A stretch of 64,000 nucleotides of DNA from Flavobacterium haoranii (GCF_009363055.1 NZ_CP045292.1:310001-374000); one strand, 5' to 3'; shown: positions 37,740 through 46,979, counted from the first letter of the stretch. Notes: generated by a model not told the origin, from the sequence alone. Numbers and translations are program-made.

Positions 37740-37821
37740 CCCATCTAAATTCATTCGTTAGAACAAATTTAAATGGGCTATCATTTGTATACTATAGTTG
37801 TCGTACAGATGCTTGTACGGC
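37740..37821. other. Candidate origin of transfer (oriT)
   Basis: Just upstream of the mob genes are two inverted repeats: CCCATCTAAAT (37740-37750) with ATTTAAATGGG (37767-37777), one mismatch, and CGTACA (37802-37807) with TGTACG (37814-37819), loop GATGCT. Neither has a T run, so they are not terminators. Position next to mobC and relaxase genes makes this an oriT candidate; the nick site is not identifiable. Confidence 0.45.
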
Positions 37822-37826
37822 AAATT

Positions 37827-38312
37827 CTATTCCTCTATTATATGATAAAGTTTTATAATGTCATCTTGAGCTTCATCACCTACAATATAAAAATCTGGCA
37901 TACTCGCTAGTAATCCTATTGTTTCTCGATATTCTTTTAAGGAATTCTTATCATTACCATAATAATTAAAAGGATTTTTTGGGTGTGTTTCCTGTGGCGT
38001 ATTAAATTTTGATTTATCTCTGTTTTTTATCTTAAACCTTCGTTTAGCTTCGTCTTCAATATCATTAAAAACTATCTGTTCTTTATCGTAACTTTTTAAT
38101 TTATAATATTGTTCTTGAAGTATAACAACAAGAGCTCTTCGTCTTGATAAAAATGATTTAATAGTAAAACCGTCAAGCCTGTTTGCAGCATCTTTGAGAT
38201 CAGAAAGAAATTTTTGAACAAGTTCTAAATTAAAGGTAGAATCACCATTAATTATTGAATGATATTTAACATCATATTTTTTTAAAACCTTAAAAAGTGT
38301 TACTAAGTCCAT
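37827..38312 (-). CDS. Unknown protein, second gene of a pair upstream of oriT
   Basis: A 161-residue soluble, charged protein (LVTLFKVLKKYDVKYHSI at the start). No motif recognised. Its ATG shares a base with the stop of the 255-residue gene upstream, so the two are translationally coupled. As an element-borne pair of unknown proteins they could be a toxin-antitoxin, defence or regulatory unit; nothing in the sequence decides this. Confidence 0.5.
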   Translation of the reverse strand: MDLVTLFKVLKKYDVKYHSIINGDSTFNLELVQKFLSDLKDAANRLDGFTIKSFLSRRRALVVILQEQYYKLKSYDKEQIVFNDIEDEAKRRFKIKNRDKSKFNTPQETHPKNPFNYYGNDKNSLKEYRETIGLLASMPDFYIVGDEAQDDIIKLYHIIEE

Positions 38313-39079
38313 TATAATTTTGGCCCTCCCATACCTCTATTGTTGTTCCAACGTAGTGTGAAAGATTTATTTATAATCTTTTTGTATACATTTTGATTAA
38401 TTATTAATTTATGCATTTTTTCTCTAGCTACATTAGTTACCAAACCGTATTCCATTTTATTACCCTTTGAATTTGTCAACCTGTCTTTTAAGGACAATCC
38501 AATTAAAAACTGTTCCGAAAGTGGAAAATTATAGTCATCTGCCTTTATTATTTGTTGCGCTATTTTCTCCATAGGATCTTCTTCTTTCTTCAAAGCATTT
38601 TGAATTTTAGCTCCATAAAAGTTCAATTCTTTTTCGTCTATAATTACTTTAGAATAATTTTTCATGAAAAGTTCACCATATTCAAAACTTCTAATTGGCA
38701 TATAATCTAACATGGCAACGGATATGAATTCATGTATCTCAGGATGATTGAAAACATAATTTGGATCATATTTCTTTTCTGCAAAAGATTCCAGCCAATC
38801 CTTTTTAAAGCCGTCAAGATTTTCTAACATTTGTCTTCCGAAGTCTCTGGTGGTATTCATTATTTCAAATTTTTCAGAAGCAATAAAATCGTTCAATTCA
38901 TCCCATTTTTCCCTATCTTCTAAAGAATGAAATTGTGAAGAAAAAATTAATGAAATAATAGATTTTAACTCATCTAAATTCAATCGAATAGAGGTTGAAT
39001 TTTGCTCTTTTAATCGAGTTGAAATTTCATAATAACTAACCCGATTGTAGTCTTTACTTTCTAATAATTTTATTTGCAT
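38312..39079 (-). CDS. Unknown protein, first gene of a pair upstream of oriT
   Basis: A 255-residue soluble protein without signal peptide or membrane segment. Helical overall, with a C-terminus rich in basic residues ending NNNRGMGGPKL. No family recognised. It overlaps the 161-residue gene at the stop/start codon. Upstream is a 477-base gap. Confidence 0.5.
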   Translation of the reverse strand: MQIKLLESKDYNRVSYYEISTRLKEQNSTSIRLNLDELKSIISLIFSSQFHSLEDREKWDELNDFIASEKFEIMNTTRDFGRQMLENLDGFKKDWLESFAEKKYDPNYVFNHPEIHEFISVAMLDYMPIRSFEYGELFMKNYSKVIIDEKELNFYGAKIQNALKKEEDPMEKIAQQIIKADDYNFPLSEQFLIGLSLKDRLTNSKGNKMEYGLVTNVAREKMHKLIINQNVYKKIINKSFTLRWNNNRGMGGPKL

Positions 39080-39556
39080 ATAAATAGATTTTAATTCAAA
39101 AATAAATAATTATTTTAAATATAAAAATCTGATATTCAAGCACTTATATATAAAATATTTATAAAAAAATTAAAATATAAATATTGTTTATATATCTTTT
39201 AAAAGCATAAAGACATACTTTTTAAATAAAGAATTAAGCATCAATTATTTAGGAACAAACACTAGATAAAAGTGTATTAAAACAACCTTCTAAAAATCAA
39301 ATAATTTTTTTCTGATTTTTTTTTGATTGAAATGAAAATAGCATCTAATTTCAAATTGTAAACAGTGAAAATTCAAAATCTACTTGTTTTGAATTTATAG
39401 AAGTTAAAAATATTGGGGTGTGGGGTGCAACCCTGCCAAGCCTGCGACTGAAGGGAGCACGTTTTCGCTAGCGAAAACATGGCTTGCTTCATGACAACCC
39501 AAAAGTTTGGAGTTCCTCAGTTTTGGTCTTTGATTGTATTTAAAATGAATAGGAAA
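39080..39556. other. Intergenic region with nested inverted repeats
   Basis: No gene seen. Most is plain AT-rich DNA, but 39427-39500 is markedly GC-richer and structured: CAAGCC (39437-39442) pairs with GGCTTG (39481-39486), and inside lies the perfect 18-bp palindrome GTTTTCGCTAGCGAAAAC (39461-39478). There is no T run after it. It could be a protein-binding site, a structured RNA or the true oriT of the element. Confidence 0.5.
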
Positions 39557-40105
39557 TTAGTCTGTCATTATATCGATTACATGTAATATTTCTGAAATTG
39601 ATTCTTTGTTTAGGACACTCAAATCGATTTCGTTAACTAATCTTGAAATTTGATTTTGTAATAGTTCTTGCACTTCTTCATTTAATCCATTTTCTTCTGG
39701 TTCATACAACTTCTGAGCAAAATACCTTCCTAGCTTTTCTTCAAACTCTTCTTTAGTATATTCAGAATCGTCCTCATTTTCGAATTCATCGATATGATTT
39801 AGATAATTTTCATTTAGAGTGAAAAACTGTAATGCGGTTAAATCGTTTTCATCTAGTTCGCTTAAAAATGCATTTATATATCTTTCAACTTCCTCTAAAG
39901 TGTCTGGATAAATTTCTCCTTGGTAATAATATATTGTTTCCAGTAATGGATTAATATTTTTTGGTTTAAGTTTTGTGTTATCTTTAGAACAATTGGGAAA
40001 TGAAAAACTGAAAAGAAACTCTTTTATTAAATTTCTTTTCGCATATCTACACAACACTTCATTAATCTGTTTAGTAACAATTAATTTTTCATCTACCGTA
40101 ATCAT
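39557..40105 (-). CDS. Acidic unknown protein
   Basis: A 182-residue strongly acidic protein (HIDEFENEDDSEYTKEEFEE in the middle). No domain recognised. It follows the 172-residue gene by 16 bases on the same strand and probably shares its transcript. The acidity could suggest a DNA mimic or an antitoxin-like partner, but this is speculation. Confidence 0.5.
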   Translation of the reverse strand: MITVDEKLIVTKQINEVLCRYAKRNLIKEFLFSFSFPNCSKDNTKLKPKNINPLLETIYYYQGEIYPDTLEEVERYINAFLSELDENDLTALQFFTLNENYLNHIDEFENEDDSEYTKEEFEEKLGRYFAQKLYEPEENGLNEEVQELLQNQISRLVNEIDLSVLNKESISEILHVIDIMTD

Positions 40106-40121
40106 ATCTTTGAATTTACTA

Positions 40122-40640
40122 TTATACTAAAGTTTTATCTTTTGTGCATTTGGAAAGAATATCTAAATATTCATTCTCAGTGATTTCGCTATCATTTATA
40201 AAGTTAGTTAAAAATAGGTCAGACAAAAAGATAGCGAAAAACCTTTTAACGAAATAATTAACATCATTTTGAGTATAGTATTCTGCAATTTTATCCATTA
40301 TACCTTGTCTAATTGCTGGAATATTATTGATATCATGAATAGAAACCCTATGCTGTACATTAATAATCATAGTTTCAATAAACGTATCATTACTCAAAAT
40401 AATTTGAATAACTGTATATCGATCGTTTAAGTCAAAATCTTTTAAAATGATTTCTGCATGATCACTTATATATGTTTCAACCAATGCAAAATCAACTTTA
40501 GTATTCTTCTTTGTATCAAGGAAACCTTTACATAAATCTACTTTTCCATTTTCAAATTTTGGTCCATCTAGCTTACCAAATAAGATTTGATTAATTACTG
40601 GTTCTACTATTTTGTAGTTGATATTCATAAATTGTAACAT
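40122..40640 (-). CDS. Unknown protein, element-borne
   Basis: A 172-residue soluble protein with no recognised motif; the C-terminus (FVKRFFAIFLSDLFLTNFI) is hydrophobic but not clearly membrane-spanning. It is the first gene of a two-gene transcript that diverges from the XRE regulator at 40744, which may control it. Confidence 0.5.
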   Translation of the reverse strand: MLQFMNINYKIVEPVINQILFGKLDGPKFENGKVDLCKGFLDTKKNTKVDFALVETYISDHAEIILKDFDLNDRYTVIQIILSNDTFIETMIINVQHRVSIHDINNIPAIRQGIMDKIAEYYTQNDVNYFVKRFFAIFLSDLFLTNFINDSEITENEYLDILSKCTKDKTLV

Positions 40641-40743
40641 GATGTGAGTATTTGAAGTTTATATTTTTCAAATATAATAAACTTCGTCTTATGTGACGAG
40701 TTGTAAAAGCAAAAAAAATAATTGGGTTTATTTCCTTTGTTTA

Positions 40744-40971
40744 ATGCAAAGTAAAATTGATAAAATAGAAGAAGAAATTGTTCAAAAGATTTTTAAGTTG
40801 GCGCTTGAAAAGTTTGATGGAAACAACTCTCTATTTGCAAGAAAATCGAACTGCTCTGAAGCTTCCATTAGGCGTATTTATAATGGTAAACAACGCATGA
40901 CTTTAAACATGCTTCTTAAACTTTGTGATGGATTAGAAATTGATTTGAAGGAGTTGATTGAACAAATCTAA
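40744..40971 (+). CDS. XRE-type helix-turn-helix regulator
   Basis: A 75-residue DNA-binding protein consisting of one HTH domain: NNSLFARKSNCSEASIRRIY with NMLLKLCDGLEIDLKELI after it. The ATG at 40744 is chosen because upstream codons to 40693 have no resemblance to the family. It diverges from the pair at 39557-40640 across about 100 bases and is the likely regulator of element genes. Confidence 0.8.
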   Translation: MQSKIDKIEEEIVQKIFKLALEKFDGNNSLFARKSNCSEASIRRIYNGKQRMTLNMLLKLCDGLEIDLKELIEQI

Positions 40972-41095
40972 GGCTAAACATGATTGACTAATAAAATGTT
41001 GTACTTTGGTACAATAAATTTTATTTCAAATATTATTTAAAATGTTTTTATGTTGATTTAAACTTTGTATTTTTGCGCAATTCAAAAAGAGTTAT

Positions 41096-41650
41096 ATGAA
41101 AACAATGCCTTGGAAATCAATTAATAAAACTTCTCCAAGATTTTACGTTAAAGCTTACTCATTAACTGAGATTTTGATAGTATTGTGTATTATTGGTATT
41201 TTACTTTTAATGGTTTTACCTAATCAAACATCAGTTATTAGTCAAGCAAAAGCAATTGAAGCGCAAGCTATGCTAAATCAAGTATATGGTTTAGAGAAAA
41301 GTCATTTTTATCGTTTTTCTAAATATTCTAATAATTTGGAAGAAATTGGATTTGAACAAGAACAAACTGTTGAAGATGGTGTTTCAGGTGTTGATAATGA
41401 TAATAAAAATATTGCACCAATGATTGAGTTAAATTTTGATGGAAATGAAAAAATGCAAAAATTTTCATTTAGTATAAAGTTTAATGATAAAAACCAATTT
41501 GATAAAGTAATTTTAAATTCAGGTAAAGAATTTGGCATAGAAGAATGGAATAAATTCTTCACTGACATGAATCCTCAGGATACTGAGGCAGGAACAAACA
41601 TTCAAAATGATTATATCCAAAGAGATTATAATAATAATAATCCAAAATAA
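41096..41650 (+). CDS. Type II secretion/type IV pilus-like major pseudopilin
   Basis: A 184-residue prepilin. The class III signal cleaves at A-YSLTE (KAYSLTEILIVLCIIGILLL), with Glu at +5 and the following hydrophobic helix. The region after it, AKAIEAQAMLNQVYGLEKSH, resembles GspG-type pilins, and the C-terminal half is acidic and unassigned. It is on the opposite strand to the other pseudopilin genes (44980-46979), separated from them by an RHS cassette. Confidence 0.8.
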   Translation: MKTMPWKSINKTSPRFYVKAYSLTEILIVLCIIGILLLMVLPNQTSVISQAKAIEAQAMLNQVYGLEKSHFYRFSKYSNNLEEIGFEQEQTVEDGVSGVDNDNKNIAPMIELNFDGNEKMQKFSFSIKFNDKNQFDKVILNSGKEFGIEEWNKFFTDMNPQDTEAGTNIQNDYIQRDYNNNNPK

Positions 41651-41658
41651 TTAAGTTT

Positions 41659-41892
41659 ATGAAAACCAAAATTGTTTTAATTGTAGGCTTTTTATTATCA
41701 TTTGTGCCCTATTTATTAATTTTTAGTATCCCTATTTATTTGTTAGGTGTATTGATTTTATTAAATTCTAAGGAAACAAAAAAAATCAAAATTTATTGGA
41801 TTTCTATAACTTTATTTATACTTGCACTGACATATATTATACTAATATTATATATTGAAAAAATGACTGGAGAAAATTTTTTTAATATCTAA
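41659..41892 (+). CDS. Small membrane protein downstream of the pseudopilin
   Basis: A 77-residue protein with two or three hydrophobic segments and nothing else recognisable. It starts 8 bases after the pseudopilin gene, probably in the same transcript. Confidence 0.5.
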   Translation: MKTKIVLIVGFLLSFVPYLLIFSIPIYLLGVLILLNSKETKKIKIYWISITLFILALTYIILILYIEKMTGENFFNI

Positions 41893-41989
41893 CTCGATGG
41901 CTCGGATTTATCAACGCAACGATAGCGCAGAAATGTTTTCCGTGCCCACAAAGTAAATAATTAAATTTTTACTAAAGGCTTTTAAATAT

Positions 41990-42024
41990 AAAAACAGAAC
42001 ATCGAAATGGTGTTCTGTTTTTTA
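41990..42024 (+). terminator. Hairpin leader in front of RHS cassette 1
   Basis: Stem AACAGAACA/TGTTCTGTT followed by T6. A matching hairpin precedes cassette 2 (49398-49427), with further shared sequence (CACGTTCTTA) after it, so it is part of a conserved cassette leader as well as a terminator. Confidence 0.7.
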
Positions 42025-42094
42025 TTAAAATTCATATATTTACACCACGTTCTTATACACTTATTTTGTAGCTAATGACTATCCTTCTTTTGGA

Positions 42095-43072
42095 ATGACA
42101 TTGCCTAACCGAACGCACTCAAGTACTGCTTACCGTTACGGTTTCCAAGGACAAGAAAAAGACGACGAAATTAAAGGCGAAGGGAATAGTATAAACTACA
42201 CCTTTAGAATGCACGACCCAAGAGTTGGGCGTTTCTTTGCAACTGACCCGCTTGAAAAAAAATATCCAATGTTGACACCTTATCAATTTAGTGGTAATAG
42301 GCTTATCGATTCTAAAGAGATTGAAGGAATGGAGGGATTTCAGTATACAAAATATGACATTGTAAATGGTCAAAAAATTCCAATAAAACAAATCGTAGAA
42401 GTAGACGTAATTGTTTTAGTTACAACTAATAGCAAAGATAAGATAAGTTTTAGTGTAGGTACAGGAAAGAAAATAGAAAAAATATTGAATGATAATTTTA
42501 ACCCTACAGAAGTATACAAGGATAATAGGTTTAATAGAACTTTTAATAAAGACAAAATAGGTAAAAAGAAAAGAGAATATACAACAAATATAGAGGGGCA
42601 TACCGTTCCAGTTGAATTTGTATTTAATGTATCAGAACAAAACTACAAAGGATCAGAAACTATCGCTGGACGCTCCGACTTGTTAATAAAAATTACTAAT
42701 GATAATAATAAAAAAACAGATTTTATTTCTACCGATGGTGATATTGTAAGAAGTACCATAACCGTAGGTCAGATAAAGGTAACTAGTATAGATGACGCTG
42801 GAGTTGCAAGTTCTGGTGGAAACCGTATTGTCTTTAAGAAAAGGCAGTTATCTTCTATTGTACATGAAATTATTCATAACTTTTACTCATATGATAAGAA
42901 TCTAATTATGAAAAATGATAAAGATCATGAGAATGAAAGTATAGGTGGAGGTGGAGCAATGCTATATGGAACTGGAGCTGGGAGCCCTCCTTCACAAAAT
43001 AATATAAATTTTATCTTAAAAACAGTTCCATCTATAGACGAATCAGAAAAGCCATCTAAAACAAATAATTAA
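42095..43072 (+). CDS. Orphan RHS core and toxin tip 1, zinc-metallopeptidase-like
   Basis: A 325-residue protein made of an RHS core end plus a variable tip. Residues 12-55 ([13 protein letters not shown]...[11 protein letters not shown]) are the RHS-associated core; the several-thousand-base repeat region that normally precedes it is absent, and the frame upstream is only the end of it (NDYPSFGM). The variable tip from about residue 70 contains LSSIVHEIIHNFYSYD, an HExxH zinc motif, so I read it as a peptidase effector. The signal to export it is not present, so it would work only after recombination or with another RHS gene. The following gene is its likely immunity protein. Confidence 0.72.
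   Translation: MTLPNRTHSSTAYRYGFQGQEKDDEIKGEGNSINYTFRMHDPRVGRFFATDPLEKKYPMLTPYQFSGNRLIDSKEIEGMEGFQYTKYDIVNGQKIPIKQIVEVDVIVLVTTNSKDKISFSVGTGKKIEKILNDNFNPTEVYKDNRFNRTFNKDKIGKKKREYTTNIEGHTVPVEFVFNVSEQNYKGSETIAGRSDLLIKITNDNNKKTDFISTDGDIVRSTITVGQIKVTSIDDAGVASSGGNRIVFKKRQLSSIVHEIIHNFYSYDKNLIMKNDKDHENESIGGGGAMLYGTGAGSPPSQNNINFILKTVPSIDESEKPSKTNN
42131..42250 (+). repeat. RHS core repeat, copy 1
   Basis: About 120 bases nearly identical to 49171-49287 and 50784-50901, which lie in the inverted orientation. Confidence 0.8.
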
Positions 43073-43076
43073 AGTT

Positions 43077-43651
43077 ATGAGAGTATACGTATTTATAATT
43101 ATTCTGTTGACATTCTTTCCTAATAATACATTTTCACAAGAAATTTTTGAAGGTTATGTTTTATGTATTGATAATTATGTTGATGCTGATGAAAATAATA
43201 TTGAATACTATTTTGTACCTATTGGTTTTGAAAAAAATAAAATATTATTTGATGAAGAAACCTTGGAAAATAAAAATGATAAACTAGAATTAAAAATTAG
43301 ACAATTAGGTGGTTATAAAATTTACAAGTACGTTTATGATTTTGAATATAATGATTGTGTTGATAATAAGGGAAAAAGTGACAATTATTATCTTGATATA
43401 AATCTTAAACTTATTTTTTTTCATTATAATCGTGATACGGAGTATAGTGTAAATCAGGATTTTTTTCTAAAAAAATAAAGAAAAATAATTTTTTTGTCTG
43501 TAAAATTAAATTTAAAGGATGTAAATTAATTGATAAAGATTATATAAAATCCCAAGTGTTAAAAATATTTGTTTATTCAATAGAAGAAATTTCTGTTGTA
43601 GGTGAAAATGAGAAGGAATCGATAATTAATTTTATTAAATGTAATGGGTAA
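43077..43651 (+). pseudogene. Immunity protein of cassette 1, frameshifted
   Basis: It starts 4 bases after the toxin tip, with the signal MRVYVFIIILLTFFPNNTFS. The frame stops at 43478; adding one A to the A7 run at 43469-43475 opens it again as KKIKKNNFFVCKIKFKGCKL through EISVVGENEKESIINFI to 43651, giving about 191 residues. The protein is periplasmic by its signal, as expected if the toxin acts there. Function as immunity protein is inferred from position only. Confidence 0.6.
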
Positions 43652-43655
43652 TGAC

Positions 43656-43734
43656 GGTAATGTAGTAAACTAAGCTATAAAATAAACATCAAAACTAAGT
43701 TGTTGAAAAACAGTATTTAACGCATAAGTTAAAT
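43656..43734 (+). repeat. RHS cassette trailer, copy 1
   Basis: About 79 bases (GGTAATGTAGTAAACTA onward) that match 47831-47908 in inverted orientation. Confidence 0.75.
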
Positions 43735-43746
43735 ACTGTTTTTTTA
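43708..43746 (+). terminator. Terminator of cassette 1
   Basis: Perfect stem AACAGTATTTAAC/GTTAAATACTGTT, loop GCATAA, then T7. Confidence 0.85.
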
Positions 43747-43808
43747 TTACACTTAACAATAGTTCCCCGATAGCGCAGATTTGTAATCTGTGCCTATTTT
43801 TGTAAAAC

Positions 43809-43844
43809 AAAACAAAAGCCAGCTCTAAAGCTGGCTTTTGTTTT
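43809..43844. terminator. Terminator at the end of the pseudopilin operon
   Basis: Stem AAAACAAAAGCCAGC/GCTGGCTTTTGTTTT, loop TCTAAA. A similar but imperfect hairpin stands in front of the same operon at 47752-47784. Confidence 0.85.
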
Positions 43845-43858
43845 ATATAATGAGGCTA

Positions 43859-44983
43859 TCAATGATTAATAATTTTACTCAAATCAAACATTGGTGCATA
43901 CATCGATACCATAATAATGCCTACAATAACTCCAATAACAATAATAATCATCGGTTCCAAAATAACACCAATCATTTTAGTTTGGTGATTAATTTCTTCA
44001 TTATATTGTTCCGTTAGGCGTTCAAACATGGTGTCGAGTTGGTTAATTTGTTCCGCAACTTCAACCATCGAAACCAATTTGTTTTCGTAAATACTATGCT
44101 TACGCAAGCTTTCATGTAAAGAACTTCCGCGCGTAATATCTTCTTTTATTTGCTCTATCGATTTCTCAATGGGGTAAAACCCTATCATTTTAGAAGTCAA
44201 CCCTAAAGAAGTTAATAAAGTAGTTCTCGATGTAATTAATAAATTCATCGATTGACAAAAACGAGAAATGTATATTTTACGAATCAATTTCCCAAAATAT
44301 GGAATTTTCAACACTAAACTAGAGGTGAATTTTCGGTAACTGTCTTTTGTTTTTAAAAAGTAATGCATCGTAAACAAACCAATTAAAATCAAGATGAAAA
44401 CTCCGAAAATTGTTCCTGAATGATTGGATAATTTAATGATGTATTGTGTACTTTTAGGCAATTCACTTCCAAATTGTCTAAAAACAGAGCTAAACATTGG
44501 TACAACTTTGTTCAACATGAAATACAACACTAAAACAGTAACTAACATTACAATCGCTGGATAGGTTAAAACCGAAACAATTTGCCTGCGCATTTGAATT
44601 TTTCGATTGAAGTATTTTTGTAACTCAAACAATACTTCTTCTAATTTTCGGGTTTCTTCTCCAATTTGCACACTGTAGTATTCGTAAGGCGAAAACTGGT
44701 TCGATTCTTTCATAGATTCGTAAATACTTTTTCCATGAACAATCTTATCTTTTAGTGTTAAAATCAGCTCGCGTTCTTTCTTTTTTGTTACTTGCTGACT
44801 CACAATTTCTAACGCCTTTTTAAAATCAACACCCGATTTTAAAAGCATCCCTAATTCGCGATAAAAAATTTCTTTTTCTTTATCGGAAAAGGTTTTCGAA
44901 AACTGAATGTTATCCAAATTGAATTGGAATTCCTTTTTCGGTTTTTGGTTTTCGGTTTTATAGGTAGAAAGATCTAAACTCAT
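43859..44983 (-). CDS. GspF/PilC-type inner-membrane platform protein
   Basis: A 374-residue protein of the type II secretion F family, the inner-membrane anchor that passes work from an assembly ATPase to the growing pseudopilus. The two T2SSF domains (from about residue 32 and 235) carry FYRELGMLLKSGVDFKKALE and FCQSMNLLITSRTTLLTSL; three hydrophobic segments lie near 135-155, 180-205 and 345-370. The GspE-type ATPase and a secretin that it should work with are not in the window. It overlaps the upstream pseudopilin gene by 4 bases. Confidence 0.88.
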   Translation of the reverse strand: MSLDLSTYKTENQKPKKEFQFNLDNIQFSKTFSDKEKEIFYRELGMLLKSGVDFKKALEIVSQQVTKKKERELILTLKDKIVHGKSIYESMKESNQFSPYEYYSVQIGEETRKLEEVLFELQKYFNRKIQMRRQIVSVLTYPAIVMLVTVLVLYFMLNKVVPMFSSVFRQFGSELPKSTQYIIKLSNHSGTIFGVFILILIGLFTMHYFLKTKDSYRKFTSSLVLKIPYFGKLIRKIYISRFCQSMNLLITSRTTLLTSLGLTSKMIGFYPIEKSIEQIKEDITRGSSLHESLRKHSIYENKLVSMVEVAEQINQLDTMFERLTEQYNEEINHQTKMIGVILEPMIIIVIGVIVGIIMVSMYAPMFDLSKIINH

Positions 44984-45465
44984 GGTGTTTGCAATTTGAT
45001 AATATCGTGTGCGTAAACAGGTTTGTAGAATTTTAAAGTAAACGGTTGTTTGTTAGCTTCTAAATGAATTTCAAGCTTTTGAAAAATCTTACTTTTGTTT
45101 TCATTGGAAACTGTATCGAGCTTTATTTCTTGAAAATTTAGATGAAAAGTATCCGTAAATTGAGAAGCTTTTCGAATCAAATACTCTTCTTGTTTTTGGT
45201 ATACCAAAACAGATCCATCATAGGTTTGAAATTGTAATCCATTTTCGGTAAACTGCATTTTTTCGCTTTCAAAAATGGCTTTATTTAAACTGTATGATAA
45301 TCGGTTAAAATTGGCTGTATATTCATTTTGTTCTTTAAAATTAATTAACTGTTGTGAAACAATGCTAAAAATTCCAAAAATGATTCCAATTATAATTGCG
45401 GTTATGACCAAACTAACCATAACTTCAACTATTGAAAAAGCTTGTATGTAGTGCTTTTTATTCAT
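44980..45465 (-). CDS. Minor pseudopilin (GspJ/PilW-like)
   Basis: A 161-residue prepilin with cleavage site A-FSIVE (QAFSIVEVMVSLVITAIIIG) and Glu at +5. The rest is beta-rich and unassigned; similarity to GspJ is by place and size. It overlaps its neighbours on both sides by 4-8 bases. Confidence 0.75.
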   Translation of the reverse strand: MNKKHYIQAFSIVEVMVSLVITAIIIGIIFGIFSIVSQQLINFKEQNEYTANFNRLSYSLNKAIFESEKMQFTENGLQFQTYDGSVLVYQKQEEYLIRKASQFTDTFHLNFQEIKLDTVSNENKSKIFQKLEIHLEANKQPFTLKFYKPVYAHDIIKLQTP

Positions 45466-45784
45466 TGGAATACAAATAGAACGTTGCTTTTAAATCACTA
45501 TCTACGCTATCTTTTACTTGAACCGAAATTTCTCTTAAATTGGTATTTAGCCAATTTTCTTCCACCGAAATAGTTTCCGGATTTACGTTTTCTTCATTCA
45601 GTTGCAATTCGTAAAACTGTTGGTTTAATACATTTTGTTTATTGTAATGTTGGGTTGAAGTTTTAGGCGAAAAAACATGACTATACACCAAAATAGCGAT
45701 GAACAAACAAATCGAAATAATCGTCAACGCTATAACCGATTCAATTAAAGAATTAGCTTTATAATACTTTTTTAACAATGCCAT
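45458..45784 (-). CDS. Minor pseudopilin (GspI/PilV-like)
   Basis: A 108-residue prepilin, KANSLIESVIALTIISICLF at the start, with cleavage at A-NSLIE and Glu at +5. Its start is within the end of the upstream gene (26-base overlap), so the two are coupled. Confidence 0.75.
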   Translation of the reverse strand: MALLKKYYKANSLIESVIALTIISICLFIAILVYSHVFSPKTSTQHYNKQNVLNQQFYELQLNEENVNPETISVEENWLNTNLREISVQVKDSVDSDLKATFYLYSNE

Positions 45785-46979
45785 AGTGTTGATTTTGATT
45801 GTTAAAAATAGGGAAGTCGATGAAAACCTTTGGTTTTCGTGTAATATCGATAGTTACATCGGCTAAACAATTGGCGTAACTTGCCGAAGTTGTCTTGTGG
45901 AGCAATTTTGAAGCGAATACAGAACCAAAAACACTTCCTTTAAGGATAAGTGTACCTGAACAGTAAATTATGCCTGAAATCGAAATATTTTCGCCCAATT
46001 CAATATTGTTTTGGTTTAAATGCAAAACATCATTACCAAAAGCTAAAATTAATCCCGCCATTTTTACATCTTCATCGATAAAAATAGTTGCTTCTTTTTC
46101 TTCATTTTCGTTCAACAAACATAAGGTAGAAGGATAATTCAGTTTGGTTTCTTTACCCACAAAAATTCGTTCAGTTGCTAAAACTTGGATTGTTCCTTCA
46201 AAACCTGATTCAATAGTAACTTTTGGCGCTTTTATAATAACATCTTCCAGTATATTATTCTTTCTAATTACAATTGAATCTCTGGAACTGATTACAAAAT
46301 TTCCTTTAATGACTTTATTTTCAAGATTTGGTGAAGCTAATTCTATTTCCAAAGTTTCTTTAAAAAAAGAATTAAAATAAACCGAATCGTTTTTAGCTTC
46401 TAATTCTTTGAAATTAGTTTTAAAAGTCTTTTGATTGTCAAATAATTGTTGACAATCTTCCGAAAGTTTTGGTAACTGAATTTCCGATATTTTTTTTGTT
46501 CCTTGAAACGAAATGATATTCGGTTTGTTTTGAATATAGGTTTCTTTTATTCGTTCCGATGGTAAATACGAATTTCCTTTAACGGTTACTTTTCCCGAAG
46601 CACTTAAAGGTTGGGTAAAATTAGCCACATACAAAGCGTCTTGTGAATTCAATTTTTTCCCCACAAAATGTGCCGATTGTACGGTGTCGTTTTGTAAAAA
46701 AGATTGCGTAAGTAAAACGGTATGTAAACCATGTTTTTTGGTTTGAAAAGCCGATTGAATACCAGTATTTTCATCTTGTAAAAGCTCTTCGTCTAAAACC
46801 AATTGGTTACCCAGTGCATAATTAATGGTTGATAAATTATTGCTGTACAAACCTTCATGCGTAGCATAATACAAATTGAGTTGGTTGTACATGTTTGAAA
46901 GCAACAACAAACCACCTAGTAGCAAGCCTACTAGTAAGCAAACATAAACTGCATATAGCAAACTATGTGCTTTTACCAT
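45759..46979 (-). CDS. Large minor pseudopilin-like protein (GspK/PilX-like)
   Basis: A 406-residue protein with the N-terminus KAHSLLYAVYVCLLVGLLLG, a prepilin-like site without Glu at +5, as is typical of GspK tip pseudopilins. The body is beta-rich with a stretch from 210 to 350 (VTIESGFEGTIQVLATERIF) resembling a polymer-forming (bactofilin-like) or beta-helix region. It follows the MORN gene directly. Confidence 0.65.
   Translation of the reverse strand: MVKAHSLLYAVYVCLLVGLLLGGLLLLSNMYNQLNLYYATHEGLYSNNLSTINYALGNQLVLDEELLQDENTGIQSAFQTKKHGLHTVLLTQSFLQNDTVQSAHFVGKKLNSQDALYVANFTQPLSASGKVTVKGNSYLPSERIKETYIQNKPNIISFQGTKKISEIQLPKLSEDCQQLFDNQKTFKTNFKELEAKNDSVYFNSFFKETLEIELASPNLENKVIKGNFVISSRDSIVIRKNNILEDVIIKAPKVTIESGFEGTIQVLATERIFVGKETKLNYPSTLCLLNENEEKEATIFIDEDVKMAGLILAFGNDVLHLNQNNIELGENISISGIIYCSGTLILKGSVFGSVFASKLLHKTTSASYANCLADVTIDITRKPKVFIDFPIFNNQNQHYGIVKKVL

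Noticed and set aside
36213..37754. A plasmid replication module in the element
   Set aside because: Relaxase and MobC-like proteins are present but no Rep protein or iterons are visible.
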